The position numbers and the translations under genes are program-made. A DNA stretch of 64,000 nucleotides from Apostichopus japonicus (Eukaryota; Echinodermata; Holothuroidea; Aspidochirotida; Stichopodidae). The DNA lies in assembly GCF_037975245.1 (NCBI RefSeq), contig NC_092568.1, forward strand, positions 36,022,001 through 36,086,000, read 5' to 3'. Below, one piece after another: positions 38,490-50,809 of the stretch. Position 1 is the first letter of the stretch; every line of letters starts with the position of its first letter. Below the pieces are notes generated by a model. That model worked only from the letters and a program-made list of their open reading frames with translations, did not search any database and had not been told where the DNA came from.

Positions 38490-38626
38490 TAAATCGGTAG
38501 CTTGGGCTCTTAGTATTACAGTAAGAACTATGTGTAATTCCAACAAATCCAGTTGTTGGGATTTGTTGGGATTACACATATCCTCAGTTCTTACTGTAAA
38601 CCTAATGGCACATGCTACCGATTTAT
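38490..38626. repeat. Imperfect hairpin of about 137 bp
   Basis: AAATCGGTAGC and CAGTAAGAACT, then ATGTGTAATTCCAACAAATC, are mirrored downstream as GGATTTGTTGGGATTACACA, AGTTCTTACTGTAAA and GCTACCGATTT. The arms are about 60 bp with a short loop. This could be a small MITE or a hairpin precursor. Confidence 0.75.
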
Positions 38627-38842
38627 CAGATTTGTCAGCACGATCTGCAGTATTGACTGTGATACAAAACTTTAAGATTAACAGTAGTTATTGTAATCTC
38701 TGTGTGAATCGGTTGAAAACCTTTGTAGTTCTCATTGCATAAACAATATTCCTCACTGGGTAGCTGAACCATTTGCCTTTCATGAAAGCTTCGGTTTTCG
38801 TATCATGGCCATGTCGATTCATCTTTCTATCAGAGTTCTCCC

Positions 38843-38867
38843 CACCCCACCCCACCCCACCCCACCA
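38843..38867. repeat. CCCCA pentamer microsatellite
   Basis: Five consecutive CCCCA units. Too short and too internal to be telomeric. Confidence 0.9.
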
Positions 38868-39756
38868 TCACTGACAGACAGGATAATACCTAAAAACAAC
38901 GAGGGTTCAGTACATCAATACATAAAGTGCATGGACGGTGCGACCTAAATAGTCAATATTGTTTTCACAAGTTGAAAAATATATTGCATCGAAGCCGAAC
39001 CTCAATTTTACCCAAAGTCACTCAAAGAGGAAGGGAGACCATCGCTTTATACCCCTTCCCCTTGACGACATCAGCCCTTAGCCAACCCCCCCCCCCCCCT
39101 CGAAAATGCTGATTGCGCCCCTGTCCGATGAACTGATTTAATTAGTAATGTTTTCAAATACCATATATTGCCTTTTGACGGTCGAGTACGGTGTAAAATA
39201 AAAATTGTAACTGATGAAATTGAAATTATCCACTCATATTAATGCATCAAATGTAGGTTTAATGAGCAGGTAATTTGCAGAGACGTACATAGGATTTCAA
39301 ATGTTGGGGCCGGACGGAGGTGGCAAATTTTAAATTTCTCCGACTGATTTTGGTAAGGGCAGGAACCTTCATGGACCGGTGTTAAGGTGGATGAGAAAAA
39401 AATGCAAATAACATGTGTTGTTGTGAAGTCTCGACATATATAATGTACACCAATACTAAGGGGTTGTGTATACAGTCACACGCGTCCCGCACTTTTGGTT
39501 CCCCTGTTTCCTTTTCGAACCCTGTTCGGTTACCCTCCAAAGGGTCCCTAAGCCCGCCCCCCCCCCCCCACTGAAAACTGTTATGTGTAGTACAGACCTG
39601 ATTGTTATATCCTTCGTCTACTACTGTATCTTCGTAGTTTACTGCGTGTAGCCTGCATAATAATGATGTTGTTTGCATAAACAGAAAGAGAAATCAAGCG
39701 ATACATGGGTAAGGGCCCCCGGCTGACCAGAGGAAGATAATGCACCCGGGATTATT

Positions 39757-40006
39757 GGGAGTGTTATAGCTGAGTGGTTAACGCATTGCCTGTGCCTTTC
39801 AATGATAAGGTCCCGAGTTCGAGTCAGTCCAAAATTAATGTATATCGTCCGGTTACAGATTTGTTCACAATTGACAATTCATAATCATGGACGTTAAATA
39901 TGAATCTAAGAGACTGACTTCGGTCAGCTTGCGGCTTTGATAAGCCAATGATGGCTTCTTCGCGAGTTTCTGCTTGCAGGAGGATCTAAAATACATACAT
40001 ACATTA
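39757..40006 (+). mobile_element. tRNA-derived SINE
   Basis: The 5' head has an A box TAGCTGAGTGG (39767-39777) and a B box GAGTTCGAGTC (39815-39825) at tRNA-like spacing, with TGGTTAACGC as in Ser/Leu-type tRNAs. A body of about 150 bp follows, and it ends in an ATACATACATACATT simple tail. This is the classic pol III SINE arrangement. I did not find a clear target duplication. Confidence 0.72.
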
Positions 40007-40541
40007 TACTGCTTTTGTTCTTTAAGTACAAGGCACTTTTAGTAAGACCCATAATCCCCTCCCGCATCCCCCCCCCCCCCTGGTAGTATCATTCCAAACA
40101 ACTAGCTGTCACACAATATATACTACTAAAGCATTCATTTCGTGTTGCATACCGTATCACTATATGCCGTTGGACTTGGTGATAGAAGATCGATTGAAAA
40201 CTGTTCGAATCGAGCTCGACATGGTTATAAAGAAGGAAAGGAGTAGCACAAAATAACGCAAAATAGAGAGAAACTTTACAGAGAACAATACGAAGCAAGG
40301 CTGGGCTGGCATGTGAATGATGAGTTGCTATACACAATTGATATTAGTAATACAGCTAAATTACCTAATACATCCGTTGATTACGCAAATCAAGTAAATG
40401 TGATTTACAATAGGTTTGGATGCCAAGGTTGTTTTTTCTAACGAAGCTGTAGAGTTCACAGAAATTGTTATCAAGTCCTATGACGTATTCTAAACCATTT
40501 CATATTGTAATTGCAGATAAAATATACGTCATGCATTTTTG

Positions 40542-41110
40542 CAAGCTACCGGCCCAGATGGGTTGCTACCTCGGGTCTTGAAAAATTGTTCCAATCAACT
40601 TGCCAATATTTTTGCAATTATTTTCAATCTTCCATTCAGTCAGTACTCAGGCAGTATACCAGCTATATGGAAACGGTCGTACATTTATACCAATTCGAAG
40701 GAAGCCTCATATTACATGTATGAATGGTGTAAGACCTGTGACATTGACTTTAGTGGCAAATGAAAACGCCTGGCTTTGAAGCTTTTAAAACCTATAGTGG
40801 ATAAATATTTAGATCCATTACAGTTTGCGTACAGGGCGAAGCGCAGTACTGCGGGTGCCTTTTTTTAATATAGTCTCGACAAAAATTGTATTCACATCTC
40901 GAGCGTACAAATCTGGGTCATTCTGCTAGAGTTATGCTTTTTTATCATTCTCTTCCGCTTTCAACATTGTTCAGCCCCGGCACATTTTTGCCAACAAGTT
41001 CCTCGAAATGGATGTACGGTCATGATGTTATTCTGTGGATTTTTAATTATCTTAGGACAAGATCCCAATTTGTTAATATCAGAACGTATCCCATACCGTT
41101 AGGCCCCGGT
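40542..41110 (+). pseudogene. Decayed non-LTR retrotransposon reverse transcriptase fragment
   Basis: Three frames in succession give typical non-LTR reverse transcriptase blocks: ATGPDGLLPRVLKNCSNQLA then IPAIWK (40542-40670); LLKPIVDKYLDPLQFAYRAK (about 40780-40840); and HLERTNLGHSARVMLF then ILWIFNYLRTRSQFV (about 40880-41090). The order and spacing match fingers and palm of CR1/L2- or jockey-like elements. Frameshifts, and replacement of the expected catalytic FxDFSSAF by FYHSLPLS, show it is dead. The clade is uncertain. Confidence 0.8.
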
Positions 41111-41114
41111 AAAT

Positions 41115-43728
41115 AGCAACGGAACCCTTCAAACATCTTCTTAGCCTCTTTACATTTAGGCAGAGAAATAATCACAATCCCCACACCCCTCCGCCCTCCC
41201 CCGTCCCTCTCCGGCCTTAAAATTCAATATCAGCTGGACGTGATCCTGGAAACGTTTGGGTTAGGATGTTAGCTTGATCACTATGGGCCCCAAAGGCCGT
41301 CACTTTAATATCAATCAGTGTTATGACGATTCCCCCTGTTCAATACCCACACCACCCCCCCCCCACCCAATCATCGAAAAAGAGGAATTGCATGCAATAA
41401 TATCAGAGACGGTAGAAAATGGCCCCAAAACATCTTTAGAATCACTTTTGTTTCTAATATGTGTGTTCCCTCGGGATCTTATGGAAATTTATCTTAATTA
41501 GTGTACTGACTCCCTAGTTTTATTAAAAGCAGTCCATTAACAACAAGAGGCCACAGCCAGGACAGGCACAAAAATAAAATAATAAAAAAAAAATTCTTCT
41601 TTGGTTGGATAAATCGACGATGATAAGTAGTGGCTTTCTTCCTAATGTCAACATCAACAACAAGTAAAGCGAAAAAGGCGTAAACATTCAGCACAGATGA
41701 CAAGTGCGCATGCGTCAGCAAGGCCTCATTGTGCAGTGTTGAATTCAACGATCGCCCTTCGTGTGACACAAAGAGGTTGACAACAAATAAAAATATATTT
41801 AAAAAAAACTGTTTCAAACTAGTCAATAAAAATGAGACCAACGTATTCTATCATATGGTTATATATCTTATAGCATACATTATTGATTAAATGGTGTTAC
41901 GAGATTTTCATGGTGTCAAGTCATCAAAAACTTGTCACTAATGAGTTCTAGCTATGGTATGCACAATATGTCCATAGAAATGATATACTACAGTCCCGTT
42001 TGGTTCATATTAAGCTGTAACATTTCTTATACAACGTTGTGAGACTATAATGCAAATAATATTCAAGACTGATATTGGCGGTAAAAATTACGTTGCATAG
42101 GCCTATACTATAGCTTCAGATTAAAGAAGCCACTGCAAATCATAACAGAAGATAAGTTTGCAAAGATTGAGTAAGTTAATTAAATGTTCAGCCAAGTATA
42201 AATTATACTAGTATTAGACAAACGACAAACATAATAATAATAATAACATCTGACTGATTGAAGGGTTTGTGGTTGAAGGGGAAGGTAACGAGGATCGACC
42301 AGACCTACCGAAACTGTAATTGACCCTGAGCAAAACATCAGTATAGCCCAATCCTGCTTTAAAAGAATTTGAAAGGGGAGGGGAGGGGGAAGGGGTGGGG
42401 GCTAAGTCGGATGAGGTATTACAACAAAGTAAAAAATGTTTCCTCTATAGAGTCAATAATAGGCTCAAATAAACGAGATCGGTCTTTGATAACGGAATAA
42501 CTCATTCGCAGTAAGATCATTACTTGATTTCGTGTTGTTATCACTGCTGACGAAAACCAAAGTTGTCTGTGTTGTTTAGAAAATAATTTTTGATATATCT
42601 CTTTAACGGTAAAAGCTACTATGAAACAATAAGAAACAATAAATTTGTTATTAGGAAGCTTCCAATATCTGGCGCGTATATGAATCAGCAATTTAGAGTC
42701 TTTCATTAAGAAAACCTATTTTCGATAAAAATTTATTCTTCTTGTCGCCGTACATTTAGGCCACCAAGGTAAGTTTTTGTTATAATATAAAGAGAAACTG
42801 ATCCCACTTAATATGCGAACCGGCATTAGGTAGATTGAAAATAAAACACAATCGATACAAGCAGTTAGATCGTAATCAATTAGATGCGAGAATAATAATA
42901 ATGGCACCAGTTCCTTATTAAGAAATCTGGCAAATTAATATATAAGTTCGGGTTCTTATAAGATATGAGCCTGATTATAACCGGAGGTTATTCATGTTAA
43001 CATTTTGTTTTGTGCTATTTTTTATTACCAACTAAAAACAAAAGGAAGGACATTGTCGGAACTTCTGTTTCGGCAAAAGCTGGCGAAATTCAATGCCCAG
43101 GGTGGCCTGTATTATATATATGTTTTATTTTGTTGGCTTGAATTTCGCGAAGCAGCTGGCATGTCTCTTGTACGTGGGAAAACGGGATTAAGGATTATAT
43201 ATTGTCGGAATAGATTACCAATTGGTGGTCCTTGAATATTGTTCTCCATCTAGAAAGGTTTTTGACAGCCTAGCCTGCTTTACTAGCTATATGTTTTCAT
43301 GGTTTTGAACCAGGAACAAAAATTTATTTGTCATATACAAAGAATAAGAGTTATTTCAAAATATAAACCGTTCAAATTTGTGTCAGTATAAAGTTTCATA
43401 ACAAGGAAACTTTATTAAAGCTGTTTACACTTTCTCGGATATGCTGGCTTTTACAGGGAGGTGGAAGGTGGAAGGGGGGTGGGGGATGGAGAGGTGGTAC
43501 CATAAGGATGAATTTCCTAAAGTTTCTGTAACAACACGATTTACCAGACAGTCGATTCCAGATATATCTACTGAAACAACTTTCTATTAAACTATTATTT
43601 TAAAATAAGTTTCCGACTTGAGACATGCCCTTTTTGGTTCAAACTTCACGCAAACATTTGTCAGTTTTAGCACGAAATAGCACACGCCACAAACAATACA
43701 CATCTACATAGTACACAAGCATATATAC

Positions 43729-43762
<34 letters not shown>

Positions 43763-45359
43763 ATGTATGTATTATGTGTATACTATAGGACAACCTATAG
43801 GACAACCTTTGTCTAAATCGAAACACAACATACTTACACCTTTTCCATTTACCTAAGTTATGGGATTCCTTCAGGGAAAAAAAAAGAAAAATTAAGAAAT
43901 TGGAATGACATTATGTTTGAGAAGAAAACTCACTGCTAAGTCGAAAAAGAACCATACGTTGGATATTCACAGTTACTCCATTTGCCAGTTTAATATATTC
44001 CTTTATCATTTAAGTGCTGTCTGCATGTCGAGCCTGTCAAATTCGCGCTCTCTCTCTATCTCTCTGCAGAGGGAAGGTCTTGCGAGGATTTTTTCTGACC
44101 CATTAATTTGTAAATTGCTGAAGGAACTGTCACAAACACCTGTCAATGTTTTGTGGAAAGTTAATCACAAGAAGACTCTTTTACATACGTGTGAGCTTAC
44201 CATCAAACTTCAGTTGTCATTAACACTGTTTGTTCTTTCGCTACACATTTTTTTTTCTTCAAATTTTGCAAGAATCTAACGACCCACTCGTAAACATTTT
44301 GTCACAATTGACATCGGCAATATTTCAGCATTTGTTTTACTTTGGAATGTATTCCTCGAGTTGATGTGTTCTTTCAATCGTAGGGAAAGTATATATATAG
44401 GTAAAAGTAAGAGACAATTTTAGTCACAGTTGGTGCTCCATTATTTTTTGGCGGGTATAAATTTGCATAAATTTAAAATATCATATTCTAAGACATTCAA
44501 TTACCAAAATTTGCATATTGATTTTTAACTGACGTCACAGTCAATATCGCCGTCTAGAAGCCCAGTGTGGATATAATATTTCACACATTACTCTATGGTG
44601 ATGTGATACACACTTCTCAAAAAGAAAACCTGTCGCGAAAAAGTAACGGTGAATTTTTCAGACTCTCACAAAAGAAAATGAGGTTGTTTTCGGTTTGGTT
44701 ATTCTTCCTCGAGTGTCCAACGGGAATTGTCGACGGTATATTCGGCTATATAGCAAGACCTGGTCAAAAAGAACTTGACCAGACCATTGGAATATTATTC
44801 ACAACAAGCAAAACAATTTGATCAAACTGAGTCACTTAGAATTCGTGCCAGAAGATAGCAATGCATGAGCAAAAAGTTAACAAATTCGTTTCTGTTCACA
44901 ACATTTTCGTCGCCCATACACTTTTCATATATAGTATTTTTAATCCAAAGTTCTATATTTTTGTTACAGCCCTATTACTTCAATAGTTTGAAATGAAATG
45001 AAATTGTTATGGGAAATTAATATCACACAATATTAACATATAGTCATGAACATGAAGTCGCTTTTCTCGTTTTTTTTGGGGGGGGGGGGTTTCTTGCTTG
45101 AAGAGACAATATAGTAACAGGAAATCTGCTAGATATGCTTAAACGGTCACAAAGTTACAACACGCTATTCAGCATTTCTTTGATTATCGTATCGAATAAT
45201 CTAGACTATTTCTATCAAGGTATACCTAATTCTGTGACGTACTTCGTTTCCATGGTGACACAAATTTGAACAAGAGTGTCGTCACTAGATTTGATGACGT
45301 TATGCGTTCTCTTTTTTACTTCTCTTTATAATCCCTTTAATGAAGAGATTATCATGATG
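41115..45359. other. No gene recognised
   Basis: Low-complexity C-runs (41190-41370), a G-rich purine tract near 42370-42400, and scattered short open frames up to 124 codons (43905-44279) with no recognisable motif. Confidence 0.5.
43726..43772. repeat. TA/TG microsatellite
   Basis: An ATATATAT run, a GTGTGTGT run and TATGTATG follow one another. Confidence 0.9.
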
Positions 45360-45367
45360 CTATATAG

Positions 45368-45892
45368 CAGGGTTTCCCTAACTTTATCCCCCCCCCCCCA
45401 CGAACCCCCTCTGGATGTCAGAGTTGTCCACGAACCCCCAACTTTTCACGATCTGAGTCATTATTATACTATAATACGCAAAACAGGGCTTCGTAAAAGA
45501 TCAAGTTCATAGTGTAATATTGTAATGAAAAAAAAAACAAGTGATGAACAAATATTTATTTAGAAACCTTTAAGATCAGATCAGCTCTTTATCTTCACGA
45601 CGTTCTGTCATACGTACACCAACTTCACCAAAGTCATGCGGCCTGTGTCTGTTTCAAAATTCAGTTATTTATCACATGTACGGTACGGTACTACTATGGC
45701 AACATATGCGTTATGGAACGCGAAAATAGTTTGTCGATAGGTACGACTTTTGTACAATACTATTTATATGATAATCAGATTTTAGTTCAACAAAAAGTAC
45801 TCCAGTTTTGACTTTCAGAAACGTCTCACGAACCCCCTGGGATGGACTCACGCACCCCTGGGGTTTCATGCACCCCAGTTAGGGAACCACTG
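45368..45892. mobile_element. hAT-like MITE with 8-bp target duplication
   Basis: This 525-bp element begins CAGGGTTTCCCTAACT and ends AGTTAGGGAACCACTG (inverse of CAGTGGTTCCCTAACT). It is flanked by CTATATAG on both sides (45360-45367 and 45893-45900). CAG ends and an 8-bp duplication are hAT hallmarks. CACGAACCCCC-type words recur near both ends. It encodes no transposase, so it is non-autonomous. Confidence 0.88.
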
Positions 45893-45900
45893 CTATATAG

Positions 45901-48900
45901 AACCTGAATGGTAAACGTATAACTTTGTCACAAAGGCGATATTTCGTTCAGGCCCAGGCCAGGGTGGGGGCATTGGGCCGTGCCCCTGTGGATAGTACTG
46001 CCCCTTCCCCCTATTTTCGCGACCACCAACATGTATACAAATGTTCACAAGTTTCAGAACACGATTATTGTTGCCTTTCTTAAATTGTTGGTTCCTGAAA
46101 AATTGGTAAACCCGAACAAGGATCATTAACGTATGTGGGGCGCTCTTCATTATTTGGAAAATCGTAGTTTTGCATCACTTTAAGGACACGTTATGATTGA
46201 AAGCATGGAAGTAGGATGGGGGGGACAATAGTTTCCTTATTGTGTGGCGGGGTGTGGGGCAGAAATATTCCCTTTGCCTCAAATACTGTAATTGCTTTGC
46301 GTGATAACTTAATATGATAAGGCCCGCTCCCTTCCATCCCACTTTCAAAATAGTTGCTGCAGACTAGCGATTTCAACTGACAGAGATCCTCAGCCTAGGT
46401 TTTACAATGCCTGTGATAATTCGACATCATTTTAAGTTCCTGGATAGTTTTGTCACAAATATAAATAATTCACAATAATTTTTTTCATGATAATATTCTA
46501 GAGTAAGGCAAAATATGTCACCAAACAGAGCTATAGCTTTGGTCGATACAGGTGGCAAAAGCCTACCGTGGAATTACGACCTTCCTTACCGGTTTCGAAC
46601 CTCTGGATATACAATCATTGACAATACTCTGGATATACAATCATTGACAATAGCCTATAGTGGTTAGGGTGTCCGCATATAAAGCGGGAGGTCGGGGTTC
46701 GAGTCCCAGTGGAGGCTGGAATTTTTATAATTTTATAAATTATAGAGAAAGAAAGTGAGAGAGAGAGAGAGGGGTGGGGGGATTGACACAGTGATCGTAT
46801 TAAGTGGCATCGCTCTTCGTCGATGTATAACTTGTGACTGAGTACTAACCTTTAGCTGCAAATGCACGAATTTGCGATATGTAAATACTATTTTTTAATT
46901 AGTAAAGTAGATGTAGTAGTTATAGTTCTCACTACGTTTTAAAAGTCAACATTTCAAAATCACGTTTTGATTTCCGACTATAAGCATCTTCCCATCTTTA
47001 GGATGATGAAGTGGAAGAACGCACTGCATGGTAAATAACTGCTTTAGTTGTCACCCTAGCCAAGTTTCTAACCCTCGCCCTCACGCCCCCCATCCCCTCC
47101 CCCATCATCCTCCCCCCTTCCTCACCCATTGTCTGTTTATCATATTACCGGGCTCAATCATCACGCATGTATCTGTCTTGAAGCTTAACTTCTAAAAATA
47201 GAAATTCATTCTACAGAAATAGACTAAATAATATTAATACGTTTATCGAAACCTAAACGACAAGTACAAATGCTTCATCTTTACTTTTTCCAAATTTTAC
47301 CTAGACTACTAAGAAATCATAAGTTGATATATATAAAAAAAATGACGTAAGTGGAACAGAAATGATTGTTAATAAAGAAAATGATTCTAAGTGTAGACAT
47401 GTCATGATAAAAATGAAACAACTGCCTATTTTCTACGAAAAATGATCAAAGTATAAGGGAAAGCTGCAGAGATGATCGTTTTCGACTATTTTTTTTATTT
47501 ATCCATTAAAAATTTCTTTTCAAGTTTTATTACCTTGCCATATGGTTGTCAGACCACGTGGTAATAAAATATTGATAAATTTATGAGACATTTTGAATAA
47601 TTAAATAACATAGAAAGTAGGAAAAATCTCAAGTCAGTCAGTCCAATTCTCATTTTGTCGGAAGCCACAATATAATGTTAAAAAGCAAAAATAGTGCCAT
47701 ATTTTAATAGATATATTTCTTTATCAGGCCAAGACATTCATTACATTATGTAGACGGGTAGCTAGACTTTCGGTCTCTAAGGATTCTATTTAATTCACTA
47801 ACAAAGACAAAAAGATGAACATTTTTGTAGGGGAACAGAGTTAATTAATTCACGATGATATCATCAATTAATTGGCTCCACTTATCTTACGGTTTTATAT
47901 TTCATCGCAAAGGAAGGCACCATTATGTCAGTTTGTGTACAAACTTGGATCGTAAGAACAAAATAATTTTGTGTTATTGTTTTTATTAAGTTTTACTAAT
48001 TTATGGTTTTTGCAGACGACTACATACAATTAATATTCAGTGAGAAAATTGTTTCTAAATTCTCTCCTAATTGAAATATCAGGCATTCGTTTTCGCATGC
48101 ACGTTTAATTAATGTAACATAATTTCGACTGATTTCAAAAGACTTCTTTATACCCAACACCCGGCTAATTGAAATTATATCATCGATTGTGTATAGAAGG
48201 TTACCAAGAGTGTCCATTATTTATTCATAGACGCCATGAGTATTAATGTGTTGTAATATAAACGTACACCTAATTTTCTACATCCATCGCTAGGAAAAAA
48301 ATACGTAGGAAATGTTCTTCGTAGTGAATGGTATATATGCGTAGGAAGTATGTCGTTTGTTCTTCGAAATGCAATTCCTAAACATCCACAATTAAGCCTA
48401 ATTGTGAAAATGAAGTACAAAGTCACTCATAACATCTGTTGGCTTCCCTCATGTCTACCCCTCCCCCACCCCAAAACACCAGATAGCTTTAAAGAAGCCG
48501 ATCCTGCATGATGGTAAGCAACTCAAGTTTGTTATATCTGGGGCATACATACAACATTTTGCAGTGGGGGGGGGGGGGTGATATATCGATTTCGGACCGA
48601 CTAGCTTTGTTGAAAGCCTAACTCTAGTGCATGTCCAGCCGAGTTGGGTTGTCCAAGATAAGTGGGAACCAAATCAAAATTTCTCAGAAGCCTGGTGGGG
48701 ATCTTGGGATCGAATACTTCGGAAGCTACAGCATTTTCAGATATTTCATGTTCTCTCATAGCAATTTACTTTAGCATAAATATATGTATTATGATGAGGA
48801 ATTACTCTGACATTTCGTTGTATTCGACCGGTACTCCAGAGCTGTAGTAAGGATCCAGCCCCAGGAAGCTGAAGCGTTTTTCAGATATTTCCTTGCTTTT

Positions 48901-49052
48901 TTCTCTCATTCGCTTCTTGTCTCTCTTAGAGAATTTCAGCAGGGACTTATACGTCAGAGAGAGAAAATAATGAGATAGTTTAAAGCCTGACATTTCTATC
49001 GATGATGGATCTTCTTTAGAAGCAATTCTAGAATGGACACCTTAGGGGCTTT
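45901..49052. other. No gene recognised apart from the 46.5-kb repeat
   Basis: AT-rich intergenic-type DNA. A GAGAGA run at about 46757-46772 follows the tRNA-like repeat. Nothing else was identifiable. Confidence 0.5.
46498..46719 (+). repeat. Dispersed repeat ending in a tRNA-like module, copy 1
   Basis: It shares with the reverse complement of 50477-50668 an upstream part (TAGAGTAAGGCAAAATATGT, then CGATACAGGTG, then CCTTCCTTACCG) and a downstream tRNA-like module (46651-46718) with TAGTGGTTAG and GGGTTCGAGTCCC. An internal CTCTGGATATACAATCATTG segment is duplicated here but not in the other copy. Simple AT and GA repeats follow it. Confidence 0.7.
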
Positions 49053-49519
49053 AAGGTGACCAGACGTCCCCGATTTTTGGGGACAGTCCCCGATTACAGT
49101 GTGTTGTCCCCGATGAACAAGTGTCCCCGAAAATGTCCCCGATTCGTCAAAATGTTCAGGAATTTCGAAAATATCCCACATTTTTAGTAATTAATAATTG
49201 TAAAAACAAAATTTAGTCAAGTGTGCAGTCGCAGAACGGAACTAACCAGTATTTCAGGTGGGCCAGTGTAAAGTGCTAGATCGATCTAGCCTAGCACTCT
49301 TTCGTAAAGTAAGTAAATTTCATCTAAGAAAAAGCTACATTTTTGAAAATAAAATTGATTTTAAAAGTGCTTCTAAATATCACCATTTTACATCAAAGCA
49401 CCTTAGGCACTTGAAAATTTTCCAAAGGGGAAGGGGACACCACCTCCCCTTAGACCCCTCCCCCATATCAGTCACGCAATAAATGTCCCTGATTCCAGTC
49501 AGGTAAATATGGTCACCTT
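49053..49519. mobile_element. MITE with AAGGTGACCA inverted ends
   Basis: The 467-bp segment begins AAGGTGACCAGACGTCCC and ends GGTAAATATGGTCACCTT, with at least 10 bp of perfect terminal inversion. The left end holds several GTCCCCGAT words and the right end AATGTCCCTGATTCCAG, related in inverse. I saw no clear target duplication, so the superfamily is unassigned. Confidence 0.6.
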
Positions 49520-50104
49520 ACCTTAGGCCCACTAATTCTTCCTTACTATAGGGTTTTCAAATTTATGCAAGCAGGGTGAAAAAACTTTGTACTGAAAATA
49601 TCTTAGTTGTACAATTCTGTCGGAACTTTTTTCCTTAGTCTGGCAAACCACTCTAACTCGACATCCTTTTCGAAATACCAATCGTCTGGCAAAAAAAATT
49701 TGGGGGGATGATCAGTTCGTCACGCGTTTTATGGAGTTATTTACATCCCATATAGTAGTTTTAATGGAACATACTTAAACTTAGACCCTTGTACTCATTT
49801 TACTCATAACAAGGAGAATTCTACTTTGCTCATGCTCATGCTGTTGTACTCAAAAAAATAAAAATCATCAAGCGACCAGACATCGAAGTCATTGACAATC
49901 ATGTGAACCTGAATCAAGTTCACTGGCAAACTTCACACTATCAGGGTAGTGAGGCTAAGATTGAACTTCATCCAAATGTAGGATGTCTGCTTTTGTTTAA
50001 ATCGTCTGCAAAGTCACGATCGCAACAAACCTCCTTTAAACAAACCTCATCTCCATCTGTATATGAACCTATTTATAATTGATAGAGCTTATGCACTATG
50101 CATT

Positions 50105-50310
50105 ATTTCATAAATTGACACATGTAAGTTTCTCGTGCTCTGATTGAATGAAATTGACGCCTAATGTGCCATAAGTCCTGAAATCGACAAATGTCGAATA
50201 AAATTGACATATGTCGGTTTCTCGTGTTCTCATTGAACGCCCAGTGTCACATGCTGTTTTGGAGCGCTCTGATTGGAAGAAATCGACATATGTCAATTTA
50301 AATACGCGCA
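50105..50310. repeat. Diverged three-copy motif
   Basis: GACACATGTAAGTTTCTCGTG, GACATATGTCGGTTTCTCGT and CGACATATGTCAATTTAA, each near a TCTGATTGAA-like or TCATTGAA word, suggest three degenerate copies. Confidence 0.45.
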
Positions 50311-50393
50311 CCATAACCGTCTATTCGTTGCTTTCACAAGAACATTTCACTCATTCACAAATACTTGAACCAGGCTGTCAGGAGAATAGTTGA

Positions 50394-50397
<4 letters not shown>

Positions 50398-50427
<30 letters not shown>
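50398..50427. repeat. TA microsatellite
   Basis: A pure (TA)n run next to the tRNA-like repeat at 50477-50668. Confidence 0.95.
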
Positions 50428-50429
<2 letters not shown>

Positions 50430-50476
50430 GAAAATCGTAATGAGTTGGAAAATCAAGAACAGTGAAAAAACTTTCA

Positions 50477-50548
50477 GCCTCCACCGGGATTCGAACCACG
50501 GGCCTTCCGCTCTGTACGCGGACACTCTAACCACTAGGCTATGGACGC
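50477..50548 (-). tRNA. tRNA-like sequence (probable pseudogene), in repeat 50477-50668
   Basis: These 72 nt can fold with a 7-bp acceptor (GCGTCCA with TGGAGGC, one mismatch), TAGTGGTTAG in the D arm, and an anticodon stem TCCGC/GCGGA around loop GTACAGA, which would give anticodon ACA. The T loop is TTCGAAT but its stem has two mismatches. A second divergent copy at 46651-46718 shares the same upstream sequence, so both belong to a dispersed repeat rather than being functional tRNA genes. Confidence 0.5.
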
Positions 50549-50668
50549 TGATTGTATGTCCAGAGGTTCGAAATCGGTAAGGAAGGTCCCAATTCCACTG
50601 TAGGCGTCTGTCACCTGTATCGAACAATATAGTTCTGTTTTTGGTGACATATTTTGCCTTACTCTAGA
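50549..50668 (-). repeat. Upstream part of tRNA-like repeat, copy 2
   Basis: The reverse complement matches the 5' part of the 46498-46719 repeat, from CTCTAGAGTAAGGC through the CTTCCTTACCG block to the start of the tRNA-like module. The short open frame overlapping it is an artefact of this repeat. Confidence 0.68.
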
Positions 50669-50738
50669 GATCAAACATGATGCTAACCAACTCGAAATCA
50701 TTTGTGATTCCTAAAGCCGGATCTCGAAAGAGATACTT

Positions 50739-50739
<1 letters not shown>

Positions 50740-50803
<64 letters not shown>
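50740..50803. repeat. TA microsatellite
   Basis: A long pure (TA)n run followed by TTATTATTATTA. Confidence 0.95.
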
Positions 50804-50807
<4 letters not shown>

Positions 50808-50809
50808 AT

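Noticed and set aside
38843-38867. CCCCA repeats as interstitial telomere
   Set aside because: Animal telomeres are TTAGGG/CCCTAA; this is a short pentamer microsatellite.
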